A stretch of 47,127 bases of DNA from Cyclobacteriaceae bacterium (GCA_021648745.1 JAKISE010000017.1:1-47127); one strand, 5' to 3'. Shown: positions 34,611 to 43,246, numbered from the stretch's first letter. The notes: generated by a model from the sequence alone, not told the origin. A program made the numbers and translations.

Positions 34611-35159
34611 ATGGGTAAATCGGTTTCTAAGCTTGTTTTTATTATTTTGGCAGCGTATTTGCTACCTAGTCAGGTAGTGGCACAAAAATTCGGGTATGTT
34701 AATACGAATTTTATCCTGAGTAAGATGCCTAAATACAATGAAGCAAAAGGGGAGATTGATAAGTTGGCAATTGCCTGGCAAGTAGAAATTCAGGATATGC
34801 AAATTGAAATAGATAATATGCATAGCGATTTGAAGGCAGAGGAAGTTTTACTTACTGTTGAAATGAAAGAAGATAGGATTAAGGAAATTTCAGAACGTGA
34901 GTTTGCCTTAAAAGAATATCAAAAAAAAGTATTTGGGTTTGAAGGGCTGTTTTTTTTAAAGAAAAAGGAGCTTATAAAGCCTGTTCAGGATGAAGTGTTT
35001 GAAGCCGTAGAAAAAATGGCCCATGAGCATAAGCTGCAAATAGTATTTGACAAATCAGGCGAACTGGTTATGATATACACAGACCCTGTACATGATTACA
35101 CCGATTTTGTATTAGAAGAATTAGGACTTGGAGATCCTAACGATGTTTTAGATAATTAA
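34611..35159 (+). CDS. Skp/OmpH-family periplasmic chaperone (first copy)
   Basis: 182 residues with a signal peptide ending QVVAQ. The mature start KFGYVNTNFILSKMPKYNEAKGEIDKLAIAWQVEIQDM is the OmpH family pattern, followed by a long charged coiled coil (about residues 50-130) and the C-terminal DKSGELVMIYTDPVHDYTDFVLEELG. The chaperone holds unfolded outer-membrane proteins in the periplasm for delivery to BamA, encoded 9 bases upstream. A second, diverged family member follows 15 bases later, a paired arrangement also known from Porphyromonas (PG0192/PG0193). Confidence 0.92.
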   Translation: MGKSVSKLVFIILAAYLLPSQVVAQKFGYVNTNFILSKMPKYNEAKGEIDKLAIAWQVEIQDMQIEIDNMHSDLKAEEVLLTVEMKEDRIKEISEREFALKEYQKKVFGFEGLFFLKKKELIKPVQDEVFEAVEKMAHEHKLQIVFDKSGELVMIYTDPVHDYTDFVLEELGLGDPNDVLDN

Positions 35160-35174
35160 ATTAAATTAAGAAAG

Positions 35175-35708
35175 ATGAATAAGTTGAAGTATTTTGTAAT
35201 GTTTGCTGCTATTTTAGGAAGCACGGTAGTAATGGCACAAACACAAAAAATAGGGCATATGGATATGCAATATGTGTTAAGTGCTATGCCAGAAATGAAA
35301 CAAGTGCAGTCGCAATTGCAAACCTTACAAGGCCAGTTAGAAAAACAAGCAGCAGCTAAGCAAAAGGATTTTGAAGAAAAGTACAACAGGTATGTATCTG
35401 AAGGAAACACAATGGCAGAAGCGATACGTGTAGATTTAGAAAAGGAGCTTTCTACTATGCAGCAAAGTGCACAAGAGTTTGCAACAAGTGCACAACAAAC
35501 ATTGCAGCAAAAAGAGCAACAATTGATGCAGCCAATTTATGATAAAATTGGAACTGCCATAAACGAAGTAGCTAAAGAAGGCGGTTACGCTTATATTATA
35601 AATGCTGGAGTTCCTGGATTGGATGTTTTGTATTTCGCAGATCCTGTAGGTGATGCATCAAACGATGTATTGAAGAAAATGGGCATTACTCCTCCTGCTG
35701 CTAACTAA
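35175..35708 (+). CDS. Skp/OmpH-family periplasmic chaperone (second copy)
   Basis: 177 residues with a signal peptide (LKYFVMFAAILGSTVVMAQ). The mature start TQKIGHMDMQYVLSAMPEMKQVQSQLQTLQ begins a glutamine-rich coiled coil (QQSAQEFATSAQQTLQQKEQQLMQPIYDKIG). The end, GYAYIINAGVPGLDVLYFADPVGDASNDVLKKMG, is the family's conserved trimerisation region. It is a paralogue of the preceding gene but clearly diverged, suggesting distinct client sets or hetero-oligomers. It ends the porG-uppS-bamA-ompH run, and a strong terminator follows 19 bases after the stop. Confidence 0.92.
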   Translation: MNKLKYFVMFAAILGSTVVMAQTQKIGHMDMQYVLSAMPEMKQVQSQLQTLQGQLEKQAAAKQKDFEEKYNRYVSEGNTMAEAIRVDLEKELSTMQQSAQEFATSAQQTLQQKEQQLMQPIYDKIGTAINEVAKEGGYAYIINAGVPGLDVLYFADPVGDASNDVLKKMGITPPAAN

Positions 35709-35727
35709 TAATTTATTGAATTGATTC

Positions 35728-35760
35728 AAAACCTCTTTGTTTTTCAAAGGGGTTTTTTAT
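35728..35760 (+). terminator. Intrinsic terminator after the second ompH
   Basis: AAAACCTCTTTG (35728-35739), loop TTTTT, CAAAGGGGTTTT (35745-35756) with one U-G pair, running into TTTTTT. It is well placed 19 bases after the stop codon and before the next gene at 35786. Confidence 0.87.
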
Positions 35761-35785
35761 TGCCATTTGGTTTTTATCTTTAGGT

Positions 35786-36688
35786 ATGATTATTCCCACA
35801 CTTTTAGCCGTAAAAGGTAAAGCTCGAATTATTGCACCATCTGGTATTGTGCCTTTTAAAGGGGTAGATGTTATGGTAAAAACCTTAAAGTCTTGGGGTT
35901 TAGAAGTATCTTTTGGTCGCCATTTATATGAAAAAAGCAGTGTATTTGCTGGTACCGACCCCCAAAGGCTCTCAGACTTTCAAGAAGCTATAGATGATGA
36001 CCAAGTAGACCTAATATTATGTGCTCGAGGGGGCTATGGACTAGCAAGATATATTGACAACCTTAATTTAGCTGCCTTTAAAAAAAAACCAAAATGGGTT
36101 GTAGGCTTTAGCGATATTACAGCATTTCACTTGAGAGCGTTAAAGAACAATATTTTATCTATTCATGGGCCTATGGGAACTTCGTTTGGCAGAAAAGGAG
36201 GCGAAGAATCTATTCTTGCGCTACATAATTTGTTGTTTAATGGATTTTTTCAAGTAGAATCAAAGAGAAAGCAACTAAGAACGGGAAGGGCTAATGGTTG
36301 TGTTGTTGGAGGAAACCTTTCATTAATATGTGATAGCCTAGGCACAGAATCGGAAATTGATACAGATAATAAGATTTTGGTATTAGAAGATGTAGGAGAT
36401 TATTATTATCGAATGGATCGCATGCTCAACCAATTGGCAAGAGCAGGAAAATTTGAAAAATTAAAGGGCTTAGTGATAGGTAGCTTTAGCGATTTGATAA
36501 ATGGAGAAATTCTGTTTACCGAATCAGTAGAAGACATGGTTTTTAGATGTACTGAAAGAATAAAATATCCTATAGCTTTAATGCCCATTGGTCATGAACC
36601 AGCCAACTACCCGTTTGTACATGGGGCAGAATACAATTTAGTTGTAAAAGAGAATAATGCAATATTGGAGTTAATAACTGCATTATAA
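35786..36688 (+). CDS. LD-carboxypeptidase (peptidase family S66)
   Basis: Cytoplasmic serine peptidase that trims the terminal D-Ala from muropeptide tetrapeptides in cell-wall recycling. At 300 residues it is of normal length. The N-terminal IIAPSGIVPFKGVDVMV, ARGGYGLARYIDNLN and VVGFSDITAFHL (nucleophilic Ser) are followed by SIHGPMGTSF, the catalytic Glu in ILVLEDVGDYYYRMDRMLNQL, and the His in MPIGHEPANYPFVHGAEY. No signal peptide is present, as expected. It is a single gene between the ompH terminator and a convergent histidine kinase. Confidence 0.93.
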   Translation: MIIPTLLAVKGKARIIAPSGIVPFKGVDVMVKTLKSWGLEVSFGRHLYEKSSVFAGTDPQRLSDFQEAIDDDQVDLILCARGGYGLARYIDNLNLAAFKKKPKWVVGFSDITAFHLRALKNNILSIHGPMGTSFGRKGGEESILALHNLLFNGFFQVESKRKQLRTGRANGCVVGGNLSLICDSLGTESEIDTDNKILVLEDVGDYYYRMDRMLNQLARAGKFEKLKGLVIGSFSDLINGEILFTESVEDMVFRCTERIKYPIALMPIGHEPANYPFVHGAEYNLVVKENNAILELITAL

Positions 36689-36732
36689 CTTTCAACCCCA
36701 ATTATGCAATAGGTCTTCTATTACAAATAGCC

Positions 36733-38724
36733 TTAGATTGAACTTTGGTTAATAGGTAAACTCACAATAAAAGTAGCACCGTTACCCAATTGACTAATGC
36801 ATTTAATAGTGCCTCTGAGTTTATTGATAAGAGAGGAGGCAATAGCTAAGCCGAGGCCATTAGACAGTTCGGTACCGGTAGGCGAAGCCAACCCAGTTTT
36901 ATACTTTTCGAATAAAGTGGCAATATCTTTCTGGTCAATCCCTTTTCCATTATCAGAGATAGAAAATGAAAAGCTGTTTTCTACTATCGAACACTCAATC
37001 AGTACTATTTCTCCTTCAGGAGAATATTTAATTGCATTAGATAAAATATTATCAAAAATTCTGGAAATCGAGTTTACATCTGAATAAACTTGACGATTGG
37101 TTTCCAGAGGTTCAAATTTGATTTTAATCTTCTTTAAGAGTGCAAACTGTTCAAACCCTTGCACTCGATTATTAAAAAAATCATTGATTTCGAACGAGGT
37201 GTTTTTTATAATGTAGGAGCCAGATTTGAGTGCTTTTATATCTACTAAATTCTGAACCAGCACCAATCCGTCATGTGTTATAATATTAATTTTAGATAAT
37301 AGGTCGGCAGTTTCGGCATCAATATTTTCTAGTTGCAATTCTAAAATATGTGCAAGCCCTTTTATTTTATTAAAAGGTGATTTTAAATCATGAGAGATTA
37401 AACTAATTGCCTCGTTTTTTTCCTCATTGGCTAAAATCAACTGTTGGTTTGCTCGCTTAACCTTTTTTAAGGTGTACCCAATAATGGTGGCTAGAGCAAA
37501 AACTAGGGCAGCAATTATAATTAAGAAATTTCTAATTAGTGAATTATTTTTTATTGTTAACGCTTGATTAGTTATGATAGCTTTACTGAGTTCATTTTCT
37601 TTTACTTGAATTTCTAATTCATATGAGTTTTGCATTTGCTCAACACGCCAAGACTCTTCACTATAATGTAGGCTATCCATTAAATTCAGGTAGCTTTCAA
37701 GGTATGATATGGCCTTTGATTGATTATTTATTTCTTTATAAATAGAATAAAGCACATAATATGCTCCTTTTTCTTCGTTAGACAGGCCTAATTTTTTTGA
37801 TTCGCTTAGAGCGATTTCTCCATAGTAAATGCCTTTTTTAGCGTTTTTAGAATTTGCGTATGCTTGAGCTAAAGCGACATAGGTATGTGTAACTTCTTTC
37901 TTGTCATTTATTATTTTAAAAGTGTCTAGGGCCCTATAATAATCTGTGATGGCATCATCAAAGTTTCCTTGTGCCTCCATAACTCGTGCAATTTTTGCAA
38001 TAGTTGTTGCATAACCATATCTATCTTTTAGGTTTTCTAAAGAGCTTAATGCCTTGTTATAGTAAATAATAGAAGAGTCTTGAATGCCTTGCTTGAAATA
38101 ATAATCGCCCTTTAGCAAATAAGCCAAATGTAGCCCCCTTAAATACTTTTCTTCCTTATACACGTCAATGGCATAATCTAAGTATCTATCTGATATTTGA
38201 AATTTTTCGAGCTTTATATAGAGCCCCGCAACCCTAAGAGCTGAGCGAGCAATTTCAATTGGTTTGCCAATGCTATCAACTATGCTTAGCGCGATATAAT
38301 AATTTTTCATGGCCTCAGGCAAGTTTCCTTGAGCTTCATAAACCTCTCCAATTTGACGCTTAGAAGTAGCTATTATCTTTTGGTTATTATTTGATATTTT
38401 AATTGCCTCTAGCATATGCATTAAAGAGGTGTTCAGTTCACCCAATTTAAGATTGGCAGCACCCATTCTATTTAGTGAAATAGCCTGTGCAGTTTCATTA
38501 CCAAGTTCTTTACTTAAATGGTAGGCTTTTTCTGCATATTCGAAAGCTAATGCGGGGCTACTAAATTTAGTGGCCCATGAAAGCCCATTATATATACGTA
38601 TTTTTTGATTACCATCAGCATTTACTAGTTTTTGCTGAAGACTATCTATGTAGTCTTGTTGCTGACTATATACAGAAAAGCATAAAAATTGGAGAATTAA
38701 TATATAGGATATCTTTAAGTGCAT
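36733..38724 (-). CDS. TPR-sensor histidine kinase
   Basis: 663 residues. A signal peptide (MHLKISYILILQFLCFSVYSQ) is followed by about eight TPR-like repeats (residues about 35-370; e.g. RQIGEVYEAQGNLPEAMKNYYIALSI), which would lie in the periplasm, then one membrane helix (about residues 394-416). The cytoplasmic kinase core has the phosphorylated His near residue 445 (SLISHDLKSPFNKIKGLAH), the N-box DNILSNAIKYSP near residue 563, G1 SISDNGKGID and G2 GLGLAIASSLI. No response regulator or receiver domain is encoded next to it, so its partner is elsewhere. TPR kinases of this layout are frequent in Bacteroidota. Confidence 0.92.
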   Translation of the reverse strand: MHLKISYILILQFLCFSVYSQQQDYIDSLQQKLVNADGNQKIRIYNGLSWATKFSSPALAFEYAEKAYHLSKELGNETAQAISLNRMGAANLKLGELNTSLMHMLEAIKISNNNQKIIATSKRQIGEVYEAQGNLPEAMKNYYIALSIVDSIGKPIEIARSALRVAGLYIKLEKFQISDRYLDYAIDVYKEEKYLRGLHLAYLLKGDYYFKQGIQDSSIIYYNKALSSLENLKDRYGYATTIAKIARVMEAQGNFDDAITDYYRALDTFKIINDKKEVTHTYVALAQAYANSKNAKKGIYYGEIALSESKKLGLSNEEKGAYYVLYSIYKEINNQSKAISYLESYLNLMDSLHYSEESWRVEQMQNSYELEIQVKENELSKAIITNQALTIKNNSLIRNFLIIIAALVFALATIIGYTLKKVKRANQQLILANEEKNEAISLISHDLKSPFNKIKGLAHILELQLENIDAETADLLSKINIITHDGLVLVQNLVDIKALKSGSYIIKNTSFEINDFFNNRVQGFEQFALLKKIKIKFEPLETNRQVYSDVNSISRIFDNILSNAIKYSPEGEIVLIECSIVENSFSFSISDNGKGIDQKDIATLFEKYKTGLASPTGTELSNGLGLAIASSLINKLRGTIKCISQLGNGATFIVSLPINQSSI

Positions 38725-38857
38725 GGCTTTAATTGTAGTATGCGCACAACCTCACTAGTATCAGTAAAAATACGATATTAAAAAATGCGTTTAATCGTGC
38801 AAGCAAGATAGTTGAAATTGGTTGAAATTGCAATTGTAACCAGCAATGGAGATAACA

Positions 38858-39463
38858 TTATTCTTGCAAAAGAATGTCCATATCTTTTAGCAATTTATCT
38901 ACAGCTTCTTCATCGGTGCCATCATATACCCCGCGAATTCTTCGCTGCTTGTCAACCAGTACAAACTTGCCACTATGTTCAAAGCTGCCATCATCTCTTA
39001 CTCCTATATAATAACTAGTCTGAGCTATATTATAAATAGAGTCTTTAACACCAGTCACAAAATGCCATTTATTACTTTTAACCTCTAGCCGTTCTGCATA
39101 ATCCTTTAACACTTTTACATTATCGTAGTCAGGGTCGATGGTGTGAGATAAAATGCTAACTTCAGAGTTGTCGTTGTATTTTTCGTAAACACGTAACATT
39201 TGCACTTTCATTAAAGGGCAAATACTAGGGCAAGAAGTAAAGAAGAAATCACTCACGTAAATTTTTCCATCAAAATCGCTATTGGTAATTAGGCTACTGT
39301 CTTGGTCTATAAAGGAAAAATCTTTAACCGTATGAAAAACAGTATCGATACCAGAATCAGAATCAAGAAACTCATGTCTTCCTAACATGGGTAACTTTTT
39401 ATTTTCAGGTTTACCACAGGTGGTTAAACTTATAATGAGAGCAAAAAAGTATATTCGAGTCAT
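38858..39463 (-). CDS. SCO1/SenC family copper-binding lipoprotein
   Basis: 201 residues with a lipoprotein signal (MTRIYFFALIISLTTCGK; lipobox LTTC), so it is anchored in a membrane facing the periplasm. The thioredoxin-like SCO fold carries the copper ligands in FFTSCPSICPLMK (CxxxC) and the distal His in ILSHTIDPDYD. Also seen are GKIYVSDFFFTSC and GVRDDGSFEHSGKFVLVDKQRRIRG. SCO proteins deliver copper to, or reduce, the CuA site of cytochrome oxidase. No oxidase gene is in the window. It is divergent from the outer-membrane protein gene at 39635. Confidence 0.93.
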   Translation of the reverse strand: MTRIYFFALIISLTTCGKPENKKLPMLGRHEFLDSDSGIDTVFHTVKDFSFIDQDSSLITNSDFDGKIYVSDFFFTSCPSICPLMKVQMLRVYEKYNDNSEVSILSHTIDPDYDNVKVLKDYAERLEVKSNKWHFVTGVKDSIYNIAQTSYYIGVRDDGSFEHSGKFVLVDKQRRIRGVYDGTDEEAVDKLLKDMDILLQE

Positions 39464-39634
39464 TGATACTAAAGCTAGATAATTAGATAAAGTGCAAACT
39501 TAAATCATTGCATATCGTTTTATCGAATATATTGTTTTGTTTTGCTCTAAGAAGTTTTAACAAAGGTGTTGAACAATTATTGAAATTATAAATTGATTTC
39601 TGAACTATTACGATTATAAACTGTTAACCCTAAT

Positions 39635-40480
39635 ATGATAAAACTTCGAACCCTTATTGTTTGCCTGTTAATGCTTAGCATTTCACATTCAATTTACTCA
39701 CAAGATTTAAATCTTCAAAACATCACGCCTTCCTCTATTATGAATAAGGGACAGGTTGAAATTAAGTTATTTAATAATTTATATACGCAACAGGCTTTTT
39801 ATAATAGTTCATCTGAAAAGCAAGAAATAGGTTTTAGAGAAAACTATTTTACTTCGGCTAATTATTTTTTGATCGGAGTAAATTCTTGGCTAAACATTGG
39901 AGGAGAAATTTGGATTAATAGTGTTAATAGAAACACAGATCCAGAGCAAAAGAGAGTGGAGTTGTCGTATGTTGCACCTAAAATTAAAATAGCTCCTTTT
40001 ACGTCTTTAGAGAGGTTTTCGATTACATCTACCTTATTAATTCCTATTGCTAACGATATGCAAGGAGGAGGCGACCTAAGCCAGCCTTTCTTGGCTTTTG
40101 ATAATACTATTTGGATAAACCAATTATTTTATGACCAACAGTTAGGGCAAGACTGGCAAGTGTTTTTTGAGCTAAGTGGCTGGATGTATTTTAGAAAACC
40201 AAAAGTAGAGGAATCTGACTTTTTTTTTAGATTACCTACTAAAGCAATTCTTAGCTACTTTCCTACACAGCGTGTTACACTATATTTATTAAACGAACTA
40301 ATGACTCAGTTTGGTGAGACAGATTTTGTTGAAAGCTATTATTTTCAATTGGGTCCTGGTATAAAATACCAATTAGTGCCTGGTAAGGTAGAGATAGAAG
40401 GCCTGTACACTAATTTTGTGGCTGGTAAAAGCCAAGGTGCAGGGTCTACTTTTAATTTGGGATTACGGGTTATTCGATAG
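39635..40480 (+). CDS. Predicted outer-membrane beta-barrel protein, function unknown
   Basis: 281 residues with a signal peptide (MIKLRTLIVCLLMLSISHSIYSQ). The mature protein is made of amphipathic strands with aromatic ends (NYFLIGVNSWLNIGGEIWINSV, RVELSYVAPKIKIAPF, LYLLNELMTQFG, YYFQLGPGIKYQLV) and ends with a strand, FNLGLRVIR, as expected for an outer-membrane barrel of about 12 strands. No family is recognised with confidence. It is divergent from the SCO1 gene and its 3' end overlaps the convergent glycosyltransferase gene by 11 bases. Confidence 0.7.
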   Translation: MIKLRTLIVCLLMLSISHSIYSQDLNLQNITPSSIMNKGQVEIKLFNNLYTQQAFYNSSSEKQEIGFRENYFTSANYFLIGVNSWLNIGGEIWINSVNRNTDPEQKRVELSYVAPKIKIAPFTSLERFSITSTLLIPIANDMQGGGDLSQPFLAFDNTIWINQLFYDQQLGQDWQVFFELSGWMYFRKPKVEESDFFFRLPTKAILSYFPTQRVTLYLLNELMTQFGETDFVESYYFQLGPGIKYQLVPGKVEIEGLYTNFVAGKSQGAGSTFNLGLRVIR

Positions 40481-41042
40481 ACTTTAACCAACCATTATAA
40501 TCTTCAACCGTATCTATATCAGCTAGTTGTGGTAATAATTCTACTTTTAAATGTAATGCTTCACAAGTTTCTAGTGCCTCTTCTAGTACTTTGGAGTGGC
40601 TCCATTTTTTATTTATAAAAAGCTCTTTAGGAACGACACCTTTTATAGCTACTAAGTAATAACCCCCATCTAGAGAGGGGCCGTAAATTATATCATTTGT
40701 TTCTAAAAGCTGATAGGCCTTTTTAATTATTTCAGGGGTGAGTTGAGGTGAATCTGCACCTATTAGGCATACCTTGGTAGAGGGGTTGATTTGGTCCTTT
40801 AGGGCATTAAACATTCGTTCACCTAAATCATTACCTCTTTGTAAAAATTGAGTGTTTACACCATTTGATGATGACCAATATGTTTTTAGTAAGCCAATAG
40901 ATTTTTTAGCAGTTTTTAATGTTTTGGTTAAAAGCATTGAGTAAATATGTAGTGCTTTTTTATCACCAACTGATTTTGCTAACCTTGTTTTAACTTTGCC
41001 CAGCTCTGGTTTGCGAGCAAAAACTATTAAAATATTGTTCAT
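40470..41042 (-). CDS. TIGR04282 / DUF2064 glycosyltransferase-like protein
   Basis: 190 residues with a nucleotide-sugar transferase-like (GT-A) fold. Seen are LIVFARKPELGKVKTRLA at the N-terminus, QRGNDLGERMFNAL, LIGADSPQLTPEIIKKAYQLL (the DxP/DxD-type motif), YGPSLDGGYYLVAI and the closing DIDTVEDYNGW. These match the family often annotated as 'TIGR04282 arsenosugar biosynthesis glycosyltransferase', although most members lie outside arsenic loci and their role is unknown. Nothing here points to arsenic. The inverted-repeat element at 41051 begins only 8 bases upstream of the ATG, so the native promoter is probably displaced. Confidence 0.85.
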   Translation of the reverse strand: MNNILIVFARKPELGKVKTRLAKSVGDKKALHIYSMLLTKTLKTAKKSIGLLKTYWSSSNGVNTQFLQRGNDLGERMFNALKDQINPSTKVCLIGADSPQLTPEIIKKAYQLLETNDIIYGPSLDGGYYLVAIKGVVPKELFINKKWSHSKVLEEALETCEALHLKVELLPQLADIDTVEDYNGWLKSIE

Positions 41043-41050
41043 CTTATTGA

Positions 41051-41317
41051 TAACCTGAGTTCGGGATAAGGAATGCTGTCAGCTTTAATCGAAACTTTCA
41101 TAAACAACTTAGATTTTTGTAGGACTAACGGGTTAATTCAAGAAAATATAAGGAGGTTTAGGGAAGTTTGGTTAAAGCCCAAAGGGAAAATGTCTAGCAG
41201 GCAATCTTTTTAATATAAAAATCTTGAAATAATCCATTATATCTTTGCTTTTTACATTAAAAAGCTCACCTACTATTTTATTTTCTGGCAGCTATTCCTT
41301 ATCCCGAACTCAGGTTA
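41051..41317. mobile_element. 267-bp inverted-repeat element (MITE-like)
   Basis: The two ends are perfect 24-base inverted repeats (41051-41074 and 41294-41317) beginning TAACCTGAGTTCGGGATAAG. Similarity extends about 8 bases further inward (GCTGTCAG against GCTGCCAG, one base inserted). No transposase is encoded: the longest inner frame is 46 codons (41073-41213) and starts inside the repeat. No target-site duplication is obvious. A solo copy of the end lies at 45657. This fits a miniature non-autonomous element, or the leftover ends of an insertion sequence. The parent family cannot be named from this sequence. Confidence 0.7.
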
Positions 41318-41318
41318 A

Positions 41319-41618
41319 AAAGAGAGGCTCGCCCCACTAATTGAAAATAACGATTATTTATATGTTACTATTGATATAGATGGCTTTTCATCTGCTTATG
41401 CTCCTGGTGTAAGTGCGCCCTCTCCACTGGGTTTTACTCCATTTTTTGTATTCAAAATGCTGCGGTTTTTAATAGATACTGGAAAGTTAATATCTGTTGA
41501 TATTGTGGAATTAAACCCCACCTTAGACAATGACCATAGAACTGCCAACCTTGCTGCAAAATTGGTAGACTTTATAGTAATGCACTATAAACCTGCACGG
41601 GTGAAGAAAAGTAGCTAG
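41319..41618 (+). pseudogene. 5'-truncated arginase-family (formimidoylglutamase/agmatinase-like) gene
   Basis: The frame is open from 41319 to a TAG at 41616 and has no start codon at a sensible place; an in-frame TAA occurs at 41316, exactly at the edge of the inverted-repeat element. The product fragment (99 codons) reads YLYVTIDIDGFSSAYAPGVSAP, the Mn-binding DxD and PGxSAP signature of the arginase/agmatinase/formimidoylglutamase family, and ends with ELNPTLDNDHRTANLAAKLVDFIV, the family's last helix region. The first two-thirds of the gene, with the other metal ligands, is missing and not found elsewhere in the window. It looks like a remnant left by insertion or rearrangement of the adjacent element. 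Confidence 0.8.
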
Positions 41619-41644
41619 TATTCAGCAAGCTCTAAGTATCGAAT

Positions 41645-42679
41645 TTACTTGCTTTGTTCATACTGGTTTTTAACAATTACTTGAGCCGGCTTATTTTGTG
41701 GTGTATACCCAGTATGGTCTACTCCTCCAGTGATCATATGATTATTAAACCATTTCCATAAAAACCCTCCGGCAAACCAAGGCTGTTCCCATGTGCTATT
41801 GTATAACGCAGCTAATGCTACCGATTGCTCGGACATGGAAGGTTCCACCTTGGTATATGACTCCCAAGGTCTAATTGTTGTACCCTCAATACTTCGGTAC
41901 CCAAACTCCGTAAATAGAATTGGTTTTTTATTACTTGCACTAACCTCTTCCAAGTGATTAATAATTGGCAACCAGGCCAACTCCAATTCTTCTAATGTAG
42001 GCTTTGGTGTTTCAGTGAGAGGGAAATACCCGTTCACCCCTATAAAATCTATCTCCTTCCAAAAAGGCGTTTCGGGGTACTCATCCCAATTGGCGGCATA
42101 AGTAAGCTTACCATTATAAACACTTCTTACTTCCTTAATAAGTTGGTGCCAAAAAGCAGGGCGGCTCTTAATAAATTTTCGCCATTCAGTACCAATGCAA
42201 AATAGCTCCACATTATGCTGTTCTGCAACTTTCGCAAACGCTACAATATAGTTTTGATACGATGATTCGAATTGTTTCCAATCCGACTCTTCGGTCAACT
42301 CAAAATCACCCGTGTATGCCCCATGTCTTATCCAAACATGGGGTTTTAGCATTATTTTTAATTTCGATTTTTGAGCTAATTGTATATCTTTTGCAATGCC
42401 TTCAATTGTTTCGGACACCCATTGCCTTTCAGAATTATAGATTAATTCTTTCTCTCCTTCCCTAATAAAACCATAAGGCATTAATGCTACCCAGTTAGCT
42501 CCAACATCTAGCATATCAACTATATCTACAGAATCTATAAGCACATTTGCAGCTGCATAACTTAAACCGTTTACTTTAGTGGCTTGGTTGATATGCTCGG
42601 TATCCGCTTTTAGCGTGCACCCAGTTATGAAAATTAGTAAAATTAGAAATCGGACCATGGAATTTACTCTCAAAAGCAT
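41645..42679 (-). CDS. GH113-like glycoside hydrolase lipoprotein
   Basis: 344 residues. A lipoprotein signal precedes the lipobox cysteine (LILLIFITGC), so the enzyme is membrane-anchored. A start at the second methionine (42658) is also possible. The TIM-barrel body resembles glycoside hydrolase family 113 (beta-mannanase-like): KIMLKPHVWIRHGAYTGDF, the acid/base glutamate in FCIGTEWRKF, ANWDEYPETPFWKEIDFIGVNGYFPL and the nucleophile glutamate in ILFTEFGYRS, then FLWKWFNNH. Both catalytic residues appear present. Substrate is not certain: several lipoproteins of this type in Bacteroidota have no measured activity. It is divergent from the cupin gene. Confidence 0.85.
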   Translation of the reverse strand: MLLRVNSMVRFLILLIFITGCTLKADTEHINQATKVNGLSYAAANVLIDSVDIVDMLDVGANWVALMPYGFIREGEKELIYNSERQWVSETIEGIAKDIQLAQKSKLKIMLKPHVWIRHGAYTGDFELTEESDWKQFESSYQNYIVAFAKVAEQHNVELFCIGTEWRKFIKSRPAFWHQLIKEVRSVYNGKLTYAANWDEYPETPFWKEIDFIGVNGYFPLTETPKPTLEELELAWLPIINHLEEVSASNKKPILFTEFGYRSIEGTTIRPWESYTKVEPSMSEQSVALAALYNSTWEQPWFAGGFLWKWFNNHMITGGVDHTGYTPQNKPAQVIVKNQYEQSK

Positions 42680-42705
42680 CTAATATTTTAATTAAGTAGA
42701 AAGAT

Positions 42706-43080
42706 ATGCAAATATTTAATAACCTCTTCAATGCCAAAGCTTCCTTTAATAAACTTAATGAATATTGGTCACCCAAGGTAATTAATGAGTTTAACGGTAA
42801 CTATATAAAAATAGCTAAGTTAAAAGGAGAGTTCGTTTGGCATAAGCATGAAAAGGAGGATGAGCTTTTTCTCATCATTAAAGGGAATCTAACCATTGAT
42901 TTTGAACATGAGTCGGTTGATTTAAAAGAAGGCGATGGCTATGTGGTTCCTAAAGGAGTTATGCACAATCCGCATTGTAAAGATGAGTGTTGGGTAATGC
43001 TTATCGAGCCCAAAGAAACAATGCATACAGGAAACGTAAGGACTGATAAAAGTAAATCTATTGATCAACAGCTAGTGTGA
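42706..43080 (+). CDS. Small cupin protein
   Basis: 124 residues forming a single cupin barrel. The first metal-binding motif is FVWHKHEKEDELFLIIKGNL (two His and one Glu), and the second is GYVVPKGVMHNPHC with the third His. Such single-domain cupins include isomerases, dioxygenases and mannose-6-phosphate-isomerase-like proteins, so no reaction can be assigned. The ATG at 42706 lies 26 bases from the divergent GH113-like gene, implying a shared promoter region. Confidence 0.88.
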   Translation: MQIFNNLFNAKASFNKLNEYWSPKVINEFNGNYIKIAKLKGEFVWHKHEKEDELFLIIKGNLTIDFEHESVDLKEGDGYVVPKGVMHNPHCKDECWVMLIEPKETMHTGNVRTDKSKSIDQQLV

Positions 43081-43246
43081 TTATTCCTATTTTAGTGTTT
43101 TCTACAAATTAGTTTACCGAAAGAAAATATAAAGTTTTATATTTATTCTATAATTTACAAGAACAAAATAGAGTTGAACCAATTGTGCATATTTTTAATA
43201 TTATGAAACTCATAAAGCTAATGCACACCATCGAAAAAAATAAATT

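Noticed and set aside
38811..38830. 10-base tandem duplication GTTGAAATTG in the spacer between SCO1 and the histidine kinase
   Set aside because: Only two copies, no structure or conserved position; likely a small slippage event.
40470..41042. Arsenosugar biosynthesis locus
   Set aside because: Only the broad TIGR04282-type domain is present; no arsenic methyltransferase or radical SAM partner is nearby.
43125..43144. Perfect AT-only palindrome AAATATAAA-GT-TTTATATTT between cupin and SPFH genes
   Set aside because: Composed only of A/T except for the centre and easily expected in such DNA; no T-run or operator context.
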